From positions 173,102 through 237,101 of the forward strand of contig NZ_SGIM01000004.1 of assembly GCF_004208515.1 (NCBI RefSeq): a stretch of DNA of 64,000 bases, read 5' to 3'. Each line of letters begins with the position of its first letter. Position 1 is the stretch's first letter. A program made the position numbers and the translations under genes. Below are positions 43,798 to 54,072 of this stretch, piece by piece. The notes beneath the pieces are model-generated. The model saw only the letters and a program-made list of their open reading frames with translations. It was not told the origin of the DNA and searched no databases. This stretch comes from Acinetobacter halotolerans (GTDB taxonomy: Bacteria; Pseudomonadota; Gammaproteobacteria; Pseudomonadales; Moraxellaceae).

Positions 43798-45330
43798 ATG
43801 GTTGATTTTGCAGAACATCGTAAAGCGTTACTCTGCAATGATGCTCAATCCATTGCTGACTATCAGTCAGCAATGGGCGAAGCGGTCGAAGCCGTTTCAG
43901 CATGGTTGCAAAGCGATAAAATGTACACAGGCGGAAGCATTAAAGATTTGCGTGCCGCAATTTCTTTTAATCCATCAAAAGAAGGGTTAGGTGTACAACA
44001 ATCATTACAACGTATGATTGAGCTTTTTCTGAATAAAAGCTTAAAAGTACATCATCCGCATTCATTAGCACACTTACACTGTCCAACTATGGTGACAAGC
44101 CAGATTGCGGAAGTGTTAATCAATGCGACCAACCAATCAATGGATTCATGGGATCAAAGCCCTGCGGGTTCATTGATGGAAGTGCAGTTGATTGACTGGC
44201 TTCGTCAAAAAGTTGGTTATGGTGCAGGTCAAGCAGGTGTGTTCACTTCTGGTGGTACACAGTCGAACTTGATGGGTGTCTTGCTTGCGCGCGACTGGTG
44301 CATTTCGAAAAACTGGAAAGACGAAAATGGCAAGCCATGGTCTGTTCAGCGTGATGGTATTCCAGCCGAGGCGATGAAAAACGTCAAAGTGATTTGTTCT
44401 GAAAATGCACATTTCTCTGTGCAAAAGAACATGGCGATGATGGGCATGGGCTTTCAGTCAGTTGTGACTGTTCCTGTCAATGAAAATGCGCAAATGGATG
44501 TCGATGCACTCGAAAAAACCATGGCGCATCTTCAGTCTGAAGGAAAAATCGTCGCTTGCGTTGTTGCAACAGCGGGTACGACAGATGCTGGTGCAATTGA
44601 TCCACTCAAGAAAATCCGTGAAATTACCACAAAGTATGGTTCTTGGATGCATATTGATGCGGCTTGGGGCGGTGCACTGATTCTTTCAAACGACTATCGT
44701 TCGATGCTGGATGGGATTGAATTGTCTGATTCCATCACGCTTGACTTCCATAAGCATTATTTCCAAAGCATTAGTTGTGGCGCTTTCTTGTTGAAAGACG
44801 AAGCAAACTATCGCTTTATGCATTATGAAGCAGAATATTTAAACTCTGCTTATGACGAAGAGCACGGTGTACCTAACCTTGTTTCTAAATCATTGCAAAC
44901 GACGCGTCGTTTTGATGCATTGAAATTGTGGATGACTGTTGAAGCATTAGGTGAAGAGCTTTATGGTTCGATGATTGATCATGGTGTGAAATTAACACGT
45001 GAAGTTGCTGATTATATTAAAGCAACTGCTGGTCTTGAATTGTTGATTGAACCACAGTTCGCTTCAGTTTTATTCCGTGTTGTACCTGCAGGTTATCCAA
45101 CTGAATTTATCGATAGCTTAAACCAAAACGTCGCAGATGAATTATTTGCACGTGGTGAGGCGAATATTGGTGTGACGAAGGTCGGTCAAGTTCAATCATT
45201 GAAAATGACCACATTAAGCCCTGTTGCAACACTTGAAAACGTACAGAACTTGCTTGCACTTGTGCTTGCAGAGGCTGATCGTATTAAAGATGCGATCGTA
45301 GCGGGAACTTATGTTTCTGCTTTAGATTAA
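43798..45330 (+). CDS. ddc: L-2,4-diaminobutyrate decarboxylase
   Basis: Decarboxylates L-2,4-diaminobutyrate to 1,3-diaminopropane. A 510-residue group II PLP decarboxylase (glutamate/DOPA type): [43 protein letters not shown] (Asp contacts PLP) and [16 protein letters not shown], whose Lys binds PLP. It starts 3 bp after dat and is followed by a strong terminator, so the two form one operon. Confidence 0.95.
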   Translation: MVDFAEHRKALLCNDAQSIADYQSAMGEAVEAVSAWLQSDKMYTGGSIKDLRAAISFNPSKEGLGVQQSLQRMIELFLNKSLKVHHPHSLAHLHCPTMVTSQIAEVLINATNQSMDSWDQSPAGSLMEVQLIDWLRQKVGYGAGQAGVFTSGGTQSNLMGVLLARDWCISKNWKDENGKPWSVQRDGIPAEAMKNVKVICSENAHFSVQKNMAMMGMGFQSVVTVPVNENAQMDVDALEKTMAHLQSEGKIVACVVATAGTTDAGAIDPLKKIREITTKYGSWMHIDAAWGGALILSNDYRSMLDGIELSDSITLDFHKHYFQSISCGAFLLKDEANYRFMHYEAEYLNSAYDEEHGVPNLVSKSLQTTRRFDALKLWMTVEALGEELYGSMIDHGVKLTREVADYIKATAGLELLIEPQFASVLFRVVPAGYPTEFIDSLNQNVADELFARGEANIGVTKVGQVQSLKMTTLSPVATLENVQNLLALVLAEADRIKDAIVAGTYVSALD

Positions 45331-45345
45331 TCGTTGAATCGGTTG

Positions 45346-45374
45346 AAAAAGGCACAGATATCTGTGCCTTTTTT
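45346..45374 (+). terminator. Terminator of dat-ddc
   Basis: Stem AAAAAGGCACAGAT / ATCTGTGCCTTTTT, with almost no loop bases beyond the inner pairs, then T-run. Confidence 0.9.
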
Positions 45375-45494
45375 ATTTTTGGAGACGAAGGCTGATCGAG
45401 GTTGCAAAATTTAGGGTGCATTGCATTGTGCAAAAAAATAGCTAAACTAGAAAAAACTGCAAATAATTTACAACTAAAATTGATCATCATCAAA

Positions 45495-45523
45495 GCGTCA
45501 TAAAGCTGTAACTTTATTGTCAT
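45495..45523 (+). promoter_or_regulatory. PhoB binding sites (Pho box) upstream of pstS
   Basis: Three 7-bp direct repeats at an 11-bp step: GCGTCAT (45495-45501), CTGTAAC (45506-45512) and TTGTCAT (45517-45523). Compared with the Pho-box half-site CTGTCAT each has one or two differences, and the 4-bp spacers (AAAG, TTTA) are A+T-rich as usual. They lie about 90-120 bp before the pstS ATG. Phosphate-starvation control by PhoB is well known for pst operons; its use here is inferred. Confidence 0.75.
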
Positions 45524-45613
45524 ATTATCTATTCAAAATGCAGTTAACCAAAGTGCAACACTTAAATCCAAAAAGAGTTGTAATTCAAATTGCATAAATG
45601 AGAGAGAAATAGA

Positions 45614-46645
45614 ATGCGCTTAAATCCACGTCAAATCGCACTTGCTATAACATTTGCTGGGGTAGCTGTAGCATCCACTGCACATGCAGCTCGTGATACT
45701 ATTCAGATCGCAGGTTCTTCAACTGTACTGCCATTTTCAAGTATTGTTGCTGAAGAGTTCGGTAATACTTTCCCACAATTCAAAACTCCTGTAGTGGGTT
45801 CAGGTGGTTCTTCAGGTGGTTTGAAACAATTCTGTCAAGGTGTTGGTGACAACACGATTGATATTGCAAACTCTTCACGCCCGATGCGTAGCAATGAAGT
45901 TCCAACTTGTGCAAAAGCAGGTGTAAACAAGATTCATGAAATCAAAATTGGTTATGACGGGATTGTTTTTGCATCAAATATTAAGAAAGCTGAGTTCAAA
46001 TTAAAGCCATATCATATTTTTACTGCGATTGCAGCTGAGTTACCATCGAATGGCAAAATGGTTCCAAACCCATATACACATTGGAATCAAATCGATAAAA
46101 CACTTCCTAATGAACCTATTACTTTGGTCATTCCTGGCTCTAACCATGGTACGCGTGAAGTGTTCCAAGAAAAAATGGTTGATGCAGGTTGTGAAGCATA
46201 CGAATATATTAAAAACTTAGATAAAGATGCGCAAAAGAAAGCATGTACTAATTTCCGTCAAGGCGGACGTGTGATCGAAATCGCAGGTGATTATACTGAA
46301 ACATTGGCTCGCTTAAAAACCTCTCCAAGTGCGGTTGGTGTTTTTGGTTTGAGCTTTTATGATCAAAACCGCGACAAATTACGTGTAGCTAAAGTAAACA
46401 ATATCGTACCAACAGAAGCTGCGATTTTAAGTGGTAAATATCCTGTATCACGTCCTTTATTCTTCTATGTGAAAGGCGAACACCTACAATCAGTGAAAGG
46501 TTTACCACAGTTTGTTGAGTTTTTCTTAAACAAGAAGACTTCAGGTAAAGGTTCAAAATTAGAACGAGCGGGTTTAATTCCATTGTCTGATGCTGAGCGC
46601 GCAAAAATCCTTGCCGACTTTAAAGCTGGTAAAGTATTTAAGTAA
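45614..46645 (+). CDS. pstS: Phosphate ABC transporter, substrate-binding protein
   Basis: Periplasmic phosphate-binding protein. A 343-residue chain with a signal peptide (cleavage near AHA-A, residue 25) and PstS motifs: IQIAGSSTVLPFSSIVAEEF (about 30-49), VGSGGSSGGLKQFCQGVGDNTIDIANSSRPM (phosphate-binding Ser/Gly loop), PGSNHGTREVFQEKM. The type is that of Pseudomonas/Acinetobacter PstS, with longer C-terminal lobe. The ATG follows AGAGAGAAATAGA. First gene of pstSCAB. Confidence 0.95.
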   Translation: MRLNPRQIALAITFAGVAVASTAHAARDTIQIAGSSTVLPFSSIVAEEFGNTFPQFKTPVVGSGGSSGGLKQFCQGVGDNTIDIANSSRPMRSNEVPTCAKAGVNKIHEIKIGYDGIVFASNIKKAEFKLKPYHIFTAIAAELPSNGKMVPNPYTHWNQIDKTLPNEPITLVIPGSNHGTREVFQEKMVDAGCEAYEYIKNLDKDAQKKACTNFRQGGRVIEIAGDYTETLARLKTSPSAVGVFGLSFYDQNRDKLRVAKVNNIVPTEAAILSGKYPVSRPLFFYVKGEHLQSVKGLPQFVEFFLNKKTSGKGSKLERAGLIPLSDAERAKILADFKAGKVFK

Positions 46646-46661
46646 TATTGGTGTTAACAGA

Positions 46662-46698
46662 GGCTGATGGTGAGGGGGGATTTACCATCGGCCTTTTT
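46662..46698 (+). terminator. Possible attenuator between pstS and pstC
   Basis: GGCTGATGGT (46662-46671) pairs with ACCATCGGCC (46684-46693), with one G.U pair, and is followed by TTTTT. It sits in the 105-bp gap. Partial termination would give more PstS than membrane subunits, as is usual for such operons. Confidence 0.6.
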
Positions 46699-46750
46699 GT
46701 CAAACTAGGTTTTTTCAAATGATTAGAATTGGAAAAACGGTGGAGATCGC

Positions 46751-48130
46751 ATGAATCTGCTACTCATAGGTGTGTTATTAGCCCTTATGGCAATTGCATA
46801 TCAAATCGGGCTGAGCAAAAGCCGTAACCTAGCAGGTAAGGGAAATAACTCAGTTACACTACATTCACGCCCTGGTTATTATGGTGCGTTGGTTGCTTTG
46901 TGGTGTGGTATTCCTGCTTTTTTAATTTTGATCACGTGGAACTTGATTGAACCCAGTATTTTACAACATATTATTCTCAATCATATTCCTGCATCTGTGA
47001 GTGCTTCTTTAGATCCCGCTAGTCAGGATGTATTGATTCGTCGTGTTCAGGCAATTGCATCAGGTTTTGGTGTGACTGGTGAGCCGGTTGCTTATGAAGT
47101 CGCAGCAGCACAGCAACTGGCTAGATTCGAAGCGATCGGTACTTTTGCAAAAATAGCAGTGGTGATTAGTGCGGCGCTAGGTGGTTTAATTTGGGCCAAA
47201 AAACATGTAAGTGAACAGTATCGCGCGCGTAATCAAGTAGAGCGTGCGATTAATGTCGCGCTGATCCTATGTTCGGGTGTTGCCATCTTGACCACTATCG
47301 GCATTGTGATGTCAATGTTTGGTGAAGCACTCAACTTCTTTAAATTCGTAAGCCCAGTTGATTTCTTCTTTGGTACAGTCTGGCAGCCAGGATTTAGCCA
47401 AGTTGGTCAAGTATCAGGGAGTTATGGACTATTACCATTATTGTGGGGAACATTAATGGTGAGTGCAATTGCATTGTCAGTTGCAGTACCTGTTGGCTTA
47501 ATGATCGCTATTTATCTAGCTGAATATGCCTCACCACGTTTACGTTCTTGGGCAAAACCAACTATCGAAGTCTTAGCGGGTATTCCGACCATTGTGTACG
47601 GTGTATTTGCGATGATGATTATTGGTCCATTTATTAAGATGGCAGGCGCAAGCGTCGGTCTTAATATTAATGCCACCAGCGCACTGACAGCTGGTCTGGT
47701 CATGGGGATCATGATTATCCCATTTGTATCTTCTTTGTCAGATGACATTATTACTCAAGTGCCTCGTACCCTACGTGATGGTTCATTAGGTTTGGGAGCG
47801 ACCAAATCAGAAACGATTCGTCGCGTGATTATTCCAGCAGCATTGCCGGGTATCATCGGTGCATTTCTATTAGCGGCTTCTCGTGCCATCGGCGAAACCA
47901 TGATCGTGGTTCTGGCTGCAGGTAATAGCCCAGTTTTACATGCGAATCCATTTGAAGCAGTTTCTACGGTCACGATGACCATTGTTACTCAGTTGACAGG
48001 TGACTCAGATTTTTCTAGTCCGCAAGCTTTAGTGGCTTTTGCATTAGGCTTAACGTTGTTTGTTATTACTTTAGGTTTAAACATTGTCGCATTGTACATT
48101 GTGCGTAAATATCGTGAGCAATACGAATGA
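46751..48130 (+). CDS. pstC: Phosphate ABC transporter permease PstC
   Basis: Inner-membrane permease, 459 residues against about 320 in E. coli. An N-terminal extension with a first membrane helix (NLLLIGVLLALMAIAYQIGL), a second helix (ALVALWCGIPAFLILITW) and a periplasmic stretch precedes the typical six-helix core. The core has the EAA loop (PRTLRDGSLGLGATKSETIRRVIIPAALPGIIGAF). Long PstC/PstA proteins of this kind occur in Pseudomonas, Acinetobacter and Vibrio. Its last codons overlap pstA (ATGA). Confidence 0.93.
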   Translation: MNLLLIGVLLALMAIAYQIGLSKSRNLAGKGNNSVTLHSRPGYYGALVALWCGIPAFLILITWNLIEPSILQHIILNHIPASVSASLDPASQDVLIRRVQAIASGFGVTGEPVAYEVAAAQQLARFEAIGTFAKIAVVISAALGGLIWAKKHVSEQYRARNQVERAINVALILCSGVAILTTIGIVMSMFGEALNFFKFVSPVDFFFGTVWQPGFSQVGQVSGSYGLLPLLWGTLMVSAIALSVAVPVGLMIAIYLAEYASPRLRSWAKPTIEVLAGIPTIVYGVFAMMIIGPFIKMAGASVGLNINATSALTAGLVMGIMIIPFVSSLSDDIITQVPRTLRDGSLGLGATKSETIRRVIIPAALPGIIGAFLLAASRAIGETMIVVLAAGNSPVLHANPFEAVSTVTMTIVTQLTGDSDFSSPQALVAFALGLTLFVITLGLNIVALYIVRKYREQYE

Positions 48131-49524
48131 GTTCATCAAATACATCTTCTCCTGCGGATCAAAATGTATTTGATCCACAAGTAGCGCAAGAGTTACGTGC
48201 ACAACGTAAAGAAAGAATTGAAAAGTCGCTGGGCAAACGCCATCGTAAAGAAAAAGCATTTCGTTTCTTTGGATTTTCTGCTGTTGTGCTTGGTTTAGCC
48301 TTTGTCGCACTTTTATTTACGAGTATTTTGGCAAAGGGTTTGCCTGCCTTTTGGCAAGCCAGTATGACAGTACCTGTTTATTTTGATCCTGCCATCATCG
48401 ATGTAGGACCAAAACCAAAACAGATTGCTGGCGAAGCACCAGTCGATTATCAAGAGCGCTTTGTGGCATGGCAAACTGAAATGGGGATGGTTGACTGGGA
48501 TGCATTGATTATCAATGGCCTGGTTGCAAAAGAACCATCTTTAGCAGATAAACAAGATGATTTGAGCCGATTATATACTAGCTCGGAGTCGTATCGTTTA
48601 CGTGATATGGTTTTCGCAGATCCATCTTTGATTGGTAAAAAACAAGAAATTGAGTTTCTTGCTGATGCCAATATCGATGTGTGGCTTGCAGGTAATATTG
48701 ATCGTTCTTTGCCAGATGAGCAACAACAATTGAGCGCAGAGGTTCGTCAGATTGCGGACGAACTGAAAGAAAAAGGCATTATTTCAAATACGTTTAACTT
48801 TAACCTGTTTACCAATCCAGATTCTCGCAGCTCTTTGGCATCAAGTGGTTTAGCGGGTGCTTTTATGGGCTCTCTGTTTATGATGTTGATTGTGATCTTT
48901 ATTTCGATCCCAATTGGTGTTGCGAGTGCGATTTATCTGGAAGAGTTTGCGAAACAAAATTGGTTGACGGATATTATTGAAGTCAATATTAATAACTTGG
49001 CTGCCGTACCTTCAATTGTTTTTGGTTTGTTGGGTGCTTCGATTTTTATCGGTTGGCTGCATTTACCGATTTCAGCACCTTTGGTCGGTGGTTTAGTTCT
49101 GAGTTTGATGACATTACCTACGGTGATTATTACCACACGTGCATCATTAAAAGCAGTGCCACCTTCGATTCGTCAAGCGGCTTTGGGGTTGGGCGCATCT
49201 AGAGTCCAAACGGTATTTCACCATGTTTTACCATTAGCTTTACCTGGGATTTTAACCGGTGCAATTATTGGGGTTGCGCAAGCATTAGGCGAAACTGCAC
49301 CATTATTGCTTATTGGTATGAGTGCTTTCGTAGCAAGTGTACCAGCGTCACCATTAGATCAATCTACGGCATTACCAGTACAAATTTTCTTATGGCAGGG
49401 TAATGAGTTGCGTAATTTCTTTGAAGGGCGAACTGCGGCAGCAATTATTGTATTGCTTGCATTAATGATCGGTTTAAACAGCCTTGCAATTTGGTTACGT
49501 AAGAAATTTGAAGTACGTTGGTAA
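48127..49524 (+). CDS. pstA: Phosphate ABC transporter permease PstA
   Basis: Inner-membrane permease, 465 residues against about 300 in E. coli. A charged cytosolic N-terminus is followed by helix [21 protein letters not shown], then a long periplasmic insert (about 75-225) and the permease core with the EAA loop ([33 protein letters not shown]). It overlaps pstC by 4 bp, so the two are translationally coupled; the operon continues with pstB. Confidence 0.93.
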   Translation: MSSSNTSSPADQNVFDPQVAQELRAQRKERIEKSLGKRHRKEKAFRFFGFSAVVLGLAFVALLFTSILAKGLPAFWQASMTVPVYFDPAIIDVGPKPKQIAGEAPVDYQERFVAWQTEMGMVDWDALIINGLVAKEPSLADKQDDLSRLYTSSESYRLRDMVFADPSLIGKKQEIEFLADANIDVWLAGNIDRSLPDEQQQLSAEVRQIADELKEKGIISNTFNFNLFTNPDSRSSLASSGLAGAFMGSLFMMLIVIFISIPIGVASAIYLEEFAKQNWLTDIIEVNINNLAAVPSIVFGLLGASIFIGWLHLPISAPLVGGLVLSLMTLPTVIITTRASLKAVPPSIRQAALGLGASRVQTVFHHVLPLALPGILTGAIIGVAQALGETAPLLLIGMSAFVASVPASPLDQSTALPVQIFLWQGNELRNFFEGRTAAAIIVLLALMIGLNSLAIWLRKKFEVRW

Positions 49525-49535
49525 TCGGAGATAAC

Positions 49536-50450
49536 ATGATGAATACTATAGATACCACGAACTCCTTAGAAAAGGATAAATCAGTGAACCCACAGCAAAC
49601 TCAATTTACATCATCTGAACAACCTGCACAGCAAAATACAGCTTTTGTCGCGCAATTTGAAACATCTGCCCATACGAAAAAACTGCAACATGGCGATGTG
49701 AAAATCAGTACGCAAGATGTTCATGTTTATTATGGTGAAACTGAAGCGATCAAAGGTATCGATCTTGATATTTACCAGAATGAAGTGATTGCTTTTATTG
49801 GGCCATCTGGTTGCGGTAAATCAACGTTTCTACGTACTTTAAACCGTATGAACGATACGATTGATATCTGTCGCGTAACTGGTAAGGTCACTTTAGATCA
49901 ACAAGATATTTATGATCCTAATCTTGATGTGGTGTTGTTACGCGCACAAGTAGGGATGGTGTTCCAAAAGCCGAATCCTTTTCCAAAATCAATTTTTGAA
50001 AACGTTGCATATGGGCCAAAACTTCATGGCCTAGCACGCAATAAATATGATTTAGAAGAGATTGTAGAAAATAGTTTACGTAAAGCGGGTCTGTGGGACG
50101 AAGTAAAAGATCGTTTAACTCAACCAGGTACGGGGTTGTCAGGTGGTCAGCAACAACGTTTGTGTATTGCGCGTACGATTGCAGTGAGTCCTGAAGTGAT
50201 CTTGATGGATGAGCCGTGTTCTGCACTTGATCCAATTGCAACTGCTAAAATTGAAGAATTGATTTCTGAACTTTCAGAACAATATACCATTGCCATCGTA
50301 ACGCATTCGATGCAACAAGCTGCACGAGTTTCTGATCGCACAGCTTATTTCCATTTAGGCGATTTAATTGAAGTGAATTCAACTGAAAAAGTCTTTACTC
50401 AACCTGATCACCAATTGACAGAAGCTTATATTACGGGTCGTTTCGGTTAA
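49536..50450 (+). CDS. pstB: Phosphate ABC transporter ATP-binding protein
   Basis: ATPase of the Pst system, 304 residues. Walker [10 protein letters not shown], signature [10 protein letters not shown], Walker [14 protein letters not shown] and the H-loop [13 protein letters not shown] are intact. A Gln- and Thr-rich N-terminal extension of about 50 residues precedes the ABC domain. ATG 49536 is chosen because CGGAG lies 7 bp upstream; an in-frame TTG at 49518 is inside the end of pstA. No phoU follows in this window. Confidence 0.95.
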   Translation: MMNTIDTTNSLEKDKSVNPQQTQFTSSEQPAQQNTAFVAQFETSAHTKKLQHGDVKISTQDVHVYYGETEAIKGIDLDIYQNEVIAFIGPSGCGKSTFLRTLNRMNDTIDICRVTGKVTLDQQDIYDPNLDVVLLRAQVGMVFQKPNPFPKSIFENVAYGPKLHGLARNKYDLEEIVENSLRKAGLWDEVKDRLTQPGTGLSGGQQQRLCIARTIAVSPEVILMDEPCSALDPIATAKIEELISELSEQYTIAIVTHSMQQAARVSDRTAYFHLGDLIEVNSTEKVFTQPDHQLTEAYITGRFG

Positions 50451-50479
50451 TTATTTATCCGCGTACAACCTACTTAAAA

Positions 50480-50527
50480 GCATCCTTCAGGTCAGACCTC
50501 GCGTCTGGCTAGTTGGATGTTTTTTTG
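50480..50527 (+). terminator. Probable terminator after pstB
   Basis: AGCATCC pairs with GGATGTT (one wobble) and an inner CAGAC/GTCTG stem lies in the loop; followed by seven T. Confidence 0.6.
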
Positions 50528-50630
50528 TTATATCGATGAAAATGAATCTATTTTGCAAAATCACTATTGAATTTTTATTGAACAGACCACATCTTAGAGC
50601 AATAAAGCCGAACTAAAGAGCACTTATTTT

Positions 50631-51593
50631 ATGTTATTCCATTTACCTAAATTTCCTGCTGAAATCCGTATCAGCCATTTAAATGCGCGTGTAAATGAAC
50701 AAAGAAAAAAGATTACGCAAACCACCGCATCTCGTTTGGAATTATTACAGCTTGTTCAACAACTTGCTAAAGAAGCAAAAGTTCGTAAAAAGAATGACCG
50801 AAAAATTTATGTACTCGACTTTAAAGGGGATATTCAAGCATCGGCAGTTGATTCGATTCGTGAAGAAATTACCTTGATATTGGCCACAGCCAAAGCGGGA
50901 CATGATCGTGTTGTGGTGCGACTAGAGAGTCCTGGTGGAATGGTACATGGCTATGGCTTGGCAGCTGCACAGTTGGTACGTTTACGTGATGCAGGCTTTC
51001 ACGTCACCATCTGTGTTGATAAAGTCGCTGCAAGCGGTGGCTATATGATGGCATGTATTGCTAATGAAATTATCTCAGCGCCATTTGCGGTGGTGGGTTC
51101 AATTGGCGTGGTCGCACAGGTGCCAAATTTCAATCGTTTGCTGAAACATAATAATGTTGATTTTGAGCTATATACCGCTGGGCAGTACAAACGTACCGTT
51201 ACTATGTTTGGTGAAAACACTGCTGAAGGCAAAGCCAAGTTTGAAGAAGAGTTGCAGCAAACGCATGTTCTATTTAAGCACTTTATTGAAAAATATCGTC
51301 CGCAGTTGGATGTGGAAAAAGTTGCAACAGGTGAACATTGGTATGGTGAAGATGCGCGTGAATTAAATTTGGTCGATAAATTACAGACTTCTGATGAATA
51401 TTTGCTGAGCTTACTGCCACAGCATGACGTCTATGTGATCAACACGCGTAAACGTCCAACTTTGGGTGAAAAACTTGGTCTACAAGCTGCACAAATGGCA
51501 GAGAGTTTGATTCCGACTGTAATGAACAAAATTACTGATAGTTTAGTTAAAGCGAACAGTACCTTGGTTCAAATGCGTGATCCTAAATTCTAA
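50631..51593 (+). CDS. sohB: S49-family serine protease, SohB-like
   Basis: A 320-residue peptidase of the SohB/SppA family: IYVLDFKGDIQASAVDSIREE (about 60-80), VVVRLESPGGMVHGYGLAAAQL, CVDKVAASGGYMMACIANEI (nucleophile Ser in ASGGY) and SAPFAVVGSIGVVAQVPNF. The basic partner Lys lies later, probably in TAGQYKRTV. E. coli SohB (349 residues) has an N-terminal membrane helix; here the first 60 residues are polar (EQRKKITQTT) with none, so this copy looks cytosolic or peripherally bound. Monocistronic. Confidence 0.85.
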   Translation: MLFHLPKFPAEIRISHLNARVNEQRKKITQTTASRLELLQLVQQLAKEAKVRKKNDRKIYVLDFKGDIQASAVDSIREEITLILATAKAGHDRVVVRLESPGGMVHGYGLAAAQLVRLRDAGFHVTICVDKVAASGGYMMACIANEIISAPFAVVGSIGVVAQVPNFNRLLKHNNVDFELYTAGQYKRTVTMFGENTAEGKAKFEEELQQTHVLFKHFIEKYRPQLDVEKVATGEHWYGEDARELNLVDKLQTSDEYLLSLLPQHDVYVINTRKRPTLGEKLGLQAAQMAESLIPTVMNKITDSLVKANSTLVQMRDPKF

Positions 51594-51622
51594 TTAAATT
51601 TGGATGAGCCTCTCTTAACATG

Positions 51623-51650
51623 AAACCAGTCAACCTGACTGGTTTTTTTT
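51623..51650 (+). terminator. Terminator of the SohB-like gene
   Basis: Stem AAACCAGTC / GACTGGTTT around AACCT followed by a T-run. Confidence 0.85.
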
Positions 51651-51847
51651 ATTTTTAAATGACTATTTTTTAAATAAATTTAGCTGTGGATTTGAATACA
51701 TGGTCAGTTAAACAAACATGACAAAACTTTTTATGGGCAATGATTGTTCTGATCGCAATCATTTGATATTTTAATTGCTAGATTAATAACTTAATTATTC
51801 ATTAATCGACAAGTGTTTAAAAATATAATTGATCAGTGAGCATAATA

Positions 51848-54022
51848 ATGACAAAGGTTGTCGTTTCTTCAAAGAAAAATTTAATGACTTTACAAGATGC
51901 GCAAATGCAAGATGTGATTCTTAATCAACCTTCTATTGTTCAGATTGGTGTAACTCAAGCAGATATTAAATCCATGATGAAACAAGGTGATGACCTTGTC
52001 ATTACATTGAAGAATGGAGAAAAAATTGTCATTAGCGGTTTTTATAATGATGTAAATGTTACTGAACATACGCTGGCGCTCGTCAAACAAGATGGCACAT
52101 ATGAGATTGCACAATTTGATGATTCAGGGAAATTTATTCGTTATGTGCCCACTACTCAATTATCTCAATTTGCATATACCGAAGCACCAGCACAAGCCTC
52201 AATAGCACAGAGTGCAGCAGATGACTCGGGGATCAGCAAATCCCAATTGATGAAAGCGGGTCTAGTTGCTCTAGCTGCTGAAGGGATTTATTTATGGGCG
52301 GTTAAAGATGATGATGACAAGGATAAAAATAATAATAAATCACCAGATATCACCCCCCCAGCTACTCCAACCGCAACTTTATCCAGCGATACCCAAACCA
52401 TCACAGGAAAAACAGAAGCAAAAGCCAAGATTTTAATTAGAGATCTCACTGGCAAAGTTATTGCTACGGGTCAGGCTGATGATCAGGGGAATTATACCAT
52501 CAAGCTCGATCAACCTTTGGTCGATGGCAATAAGGTTAGCGTTGTTGCAGTAGATCGAGCAGGAAATGTTTCTCAAGGTACAGTTGTCACTGGAACAAAG
52601 GATACAATTGCCCCCGAAGCACCCACTGCACAATTAAATGCAGATGGAACAATTGTGACGGGAAAAACCGAAGCCAATGCCAAAGTGTCTATTTATGATG
52701 CTGATGGAAATCTTTTAGGTACGGTGAAAGCCAATAAAGAGGGGTTATATTCGATTCAAGTTTCACCACCATTAACCAGTGAAAACGGAGGAACGGTCGT
52801 CGCAGAGGATGCGGCTGGTAATAAGTCGGAACCTTCAAAGGTGGTTGCGGGCAAAGATACGGTTGCACCTGAGCAACCTTTGATTGAGGTGAATAAAGAA
52901 GGTACTTCTATCCATGGAAAAGCTGAGGTTAATGCTAAGGTCATTATTAAAGATGCGGCTGGGAATGTGATTGGCAGTGGTACGGTTGATGCACAAGGTA
53001 AATTTGAGGTGAATATTTCTCCTGCACTAGCTTCAGGCGAAAAAGGTTCAATTATTATTGAAGATGCGGCAGGAAACCAATCTAAGCCTGTCGAAATTAG
53101 CCCAGGAAAAGACACAATTGCACCCGATAAAGCCTCAGTACAAATCACCGCTGATGGAGACTCGATTTCTGGAACAGCTGAAGCCAATGCCAAAATAGAA
53201 ATCAGAAGTGCGGATGGAAAAATTATCGGTACGGGTACAGTTGGAGCGGATGGGAAATTCACTATTGCTGTATCACCAGCTTTGACTGATAAAAATATCG
53301 GTAAGGTTTATGTGATTGATGCAGCAGGAAATCGTTCTGTTGAAACAAATGTTGTGGGAAATAAAGATACCATTGCGCCAACTAAGCCAATATTAGAAAA
53401 AGTTATAGATGATGTTGGAGATGTAAAAGGTGCAATTTCAGCAGGTGGCAGCACCGATGATGCTAGACCGACTTTATCTGGAAAAGGGGAAGCCAAAGCT
53501 GTTTTAACCATTTATGATAATGGTCAACCGATCGGGACAGCGACTGTCGGAAATGATGGAAAATGGTCTTTCGAGCTAAGTAAAGACCTCGCTTTGGGAT
53601 CACATAAAATCACCCTCACACAGACTGATGCTGCCGGGAATACCAGTGAGATGAGCGATTCTTTTAGTTTTACTGTGGTTGCTCCAACAACGGCCAATAC
53701 AGTTGCGCTCAGTGAGAATATAGAATCAGATCCAATTGAAATCTCTCTAGTAGAGTCCATTGATTTAGCGGCTTTGGAAAGCGATTCGGTAGCAATTGTT
53801 GTTGAACCGTTAGAGCTTGAAAACATGCTAATAGATGATCTACTGATCTCATCGGACCAGTCTGCTGATCAAGTTGATGATGTACTCAATCAGTTTGTAG
53901 GGACGGAATCAGCTGTTGCTGTCACGACTCAAGCAGCAAATTCAACACATGTTGAATATGCGCAAGTAATGAAATCTGATCCTCTTGAACAGTTAGAATT
54001 CTTGCAGCATTCAATCGTTTGA
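51848..54022 (+). CDS. Bap-like Ig-repeat adhesin (short)
   Basis: A 724-residue protein starting at ATG 51848 (a GTG at 51836 is also in frame). The first about 115 residues look like the Bap/BapA prefix domain (VVVSSKKN, LNQPSIVQIGVTQADIKSM, LVITLKNGEKIVISGFY). A hydrophobic segment (LMKAGLVALAAEGIYLWAV) and an Asp/Lys/Asn-rich linker follow. Then come five Ig-like repeats of about 80-90 residues, each opening with KDTIAP-type (or DITPPATP) and holding DAAGN near its end. The last 120 residues are acidic and low in Gly, without an obvious RTX repeat. It resembles the Bap-like proteins BLP1/BLP2 described in A. baumannii. A role in adhesion and biofilm is inferred. Confidence 0.8.
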   Translation: MTKVVVSSKKNLMTLQDAQMQDVILNQPSIVQIGVTQADIKSMMKQGDDLVITLKNGEKIVISGFYNDVNVTEHTLALVKQDGTYEIAQFDDSGKFIRYVPTTQLSQFAYTEAPAQASIAQSAADDSGISKSQLMKAGLVALAAEGIYLWAVKDDDDKDKNNNKSPDITPPATPTATLSSDTQTITGKTEAKAKILIRDLTGKVIATGQADDQGNYTIKLDQPLVDGNKVSVVAVDRAGNVSQGTVVTGTKDTIAPEAPTAQLNADGTIVTGKTEANAKVSIYDADGNLLGTVKANKEGLYSIQVSPPLTSENGGTVVAEDAAGNKSEPSKVVAGKDTVAPEQPLIEVNKEGTSIHGKAEVNAKVIIKDAAGNVIGSGTVDAQGKFEVNISPALASGEKGSIIIEDAAGNQSKPVEISPGKDTIAPDKASVQITADGDSISGTAEANAKIEIRSADGKIIGTGTVGADGKFTIAVSPALTDKNIGKVYVIDAAGNRSVETNVVGNKDTIAPTKPILEKVIDDVGDVKGAISAGGSTDDARPTLSGKGEAKAVLTIYDNGQPIGTATVGNDGKWSFELSKDLALGSHKITLTQTDAAGNTSEMSDSFSFTVVAPTTANTVALSENIESDPIEISLVESIDLAALESDSVAIVVEPLELENMLIDDLLISSDQSADQVDDVLNQFVGTESAVAVTTQAANSTHVEYAQVMKSDPLEQLEFLQHSIV

Positions 54023-54043
54023 TAAGCGAAATGATGTCAAGTC

Positions 54044-54072
54044 AAACTCTTATTTTCGAATAGGAGTTTTTT
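54044..54072 (+). terminator. Terminator of the Bap-like gene, overlapping the next gene's end
   Basis: AAACTCTTATT pairs with AATAGGAGTTT (one wobble) around TTCG, then TTT. The stem overlaps the final codons of the convergent DUF2238 gene (stop at 54050). Confidence 0.75.

Noticed and set aside
51739..51763. Dyad AATGATTG / CAATCATT upstream of the Bap-like gene
   Set aside because: Only eight pairs in very A+T-rich DNA; could easily be chance.
52756..53262. 168-codon minus-strand frame inside the Bap-like gene
   Set aside because: It is the antisense shadow of the Ig-like repeats; the repeated coding sequence keeps another frame open. The + frame has the recognisable domains.
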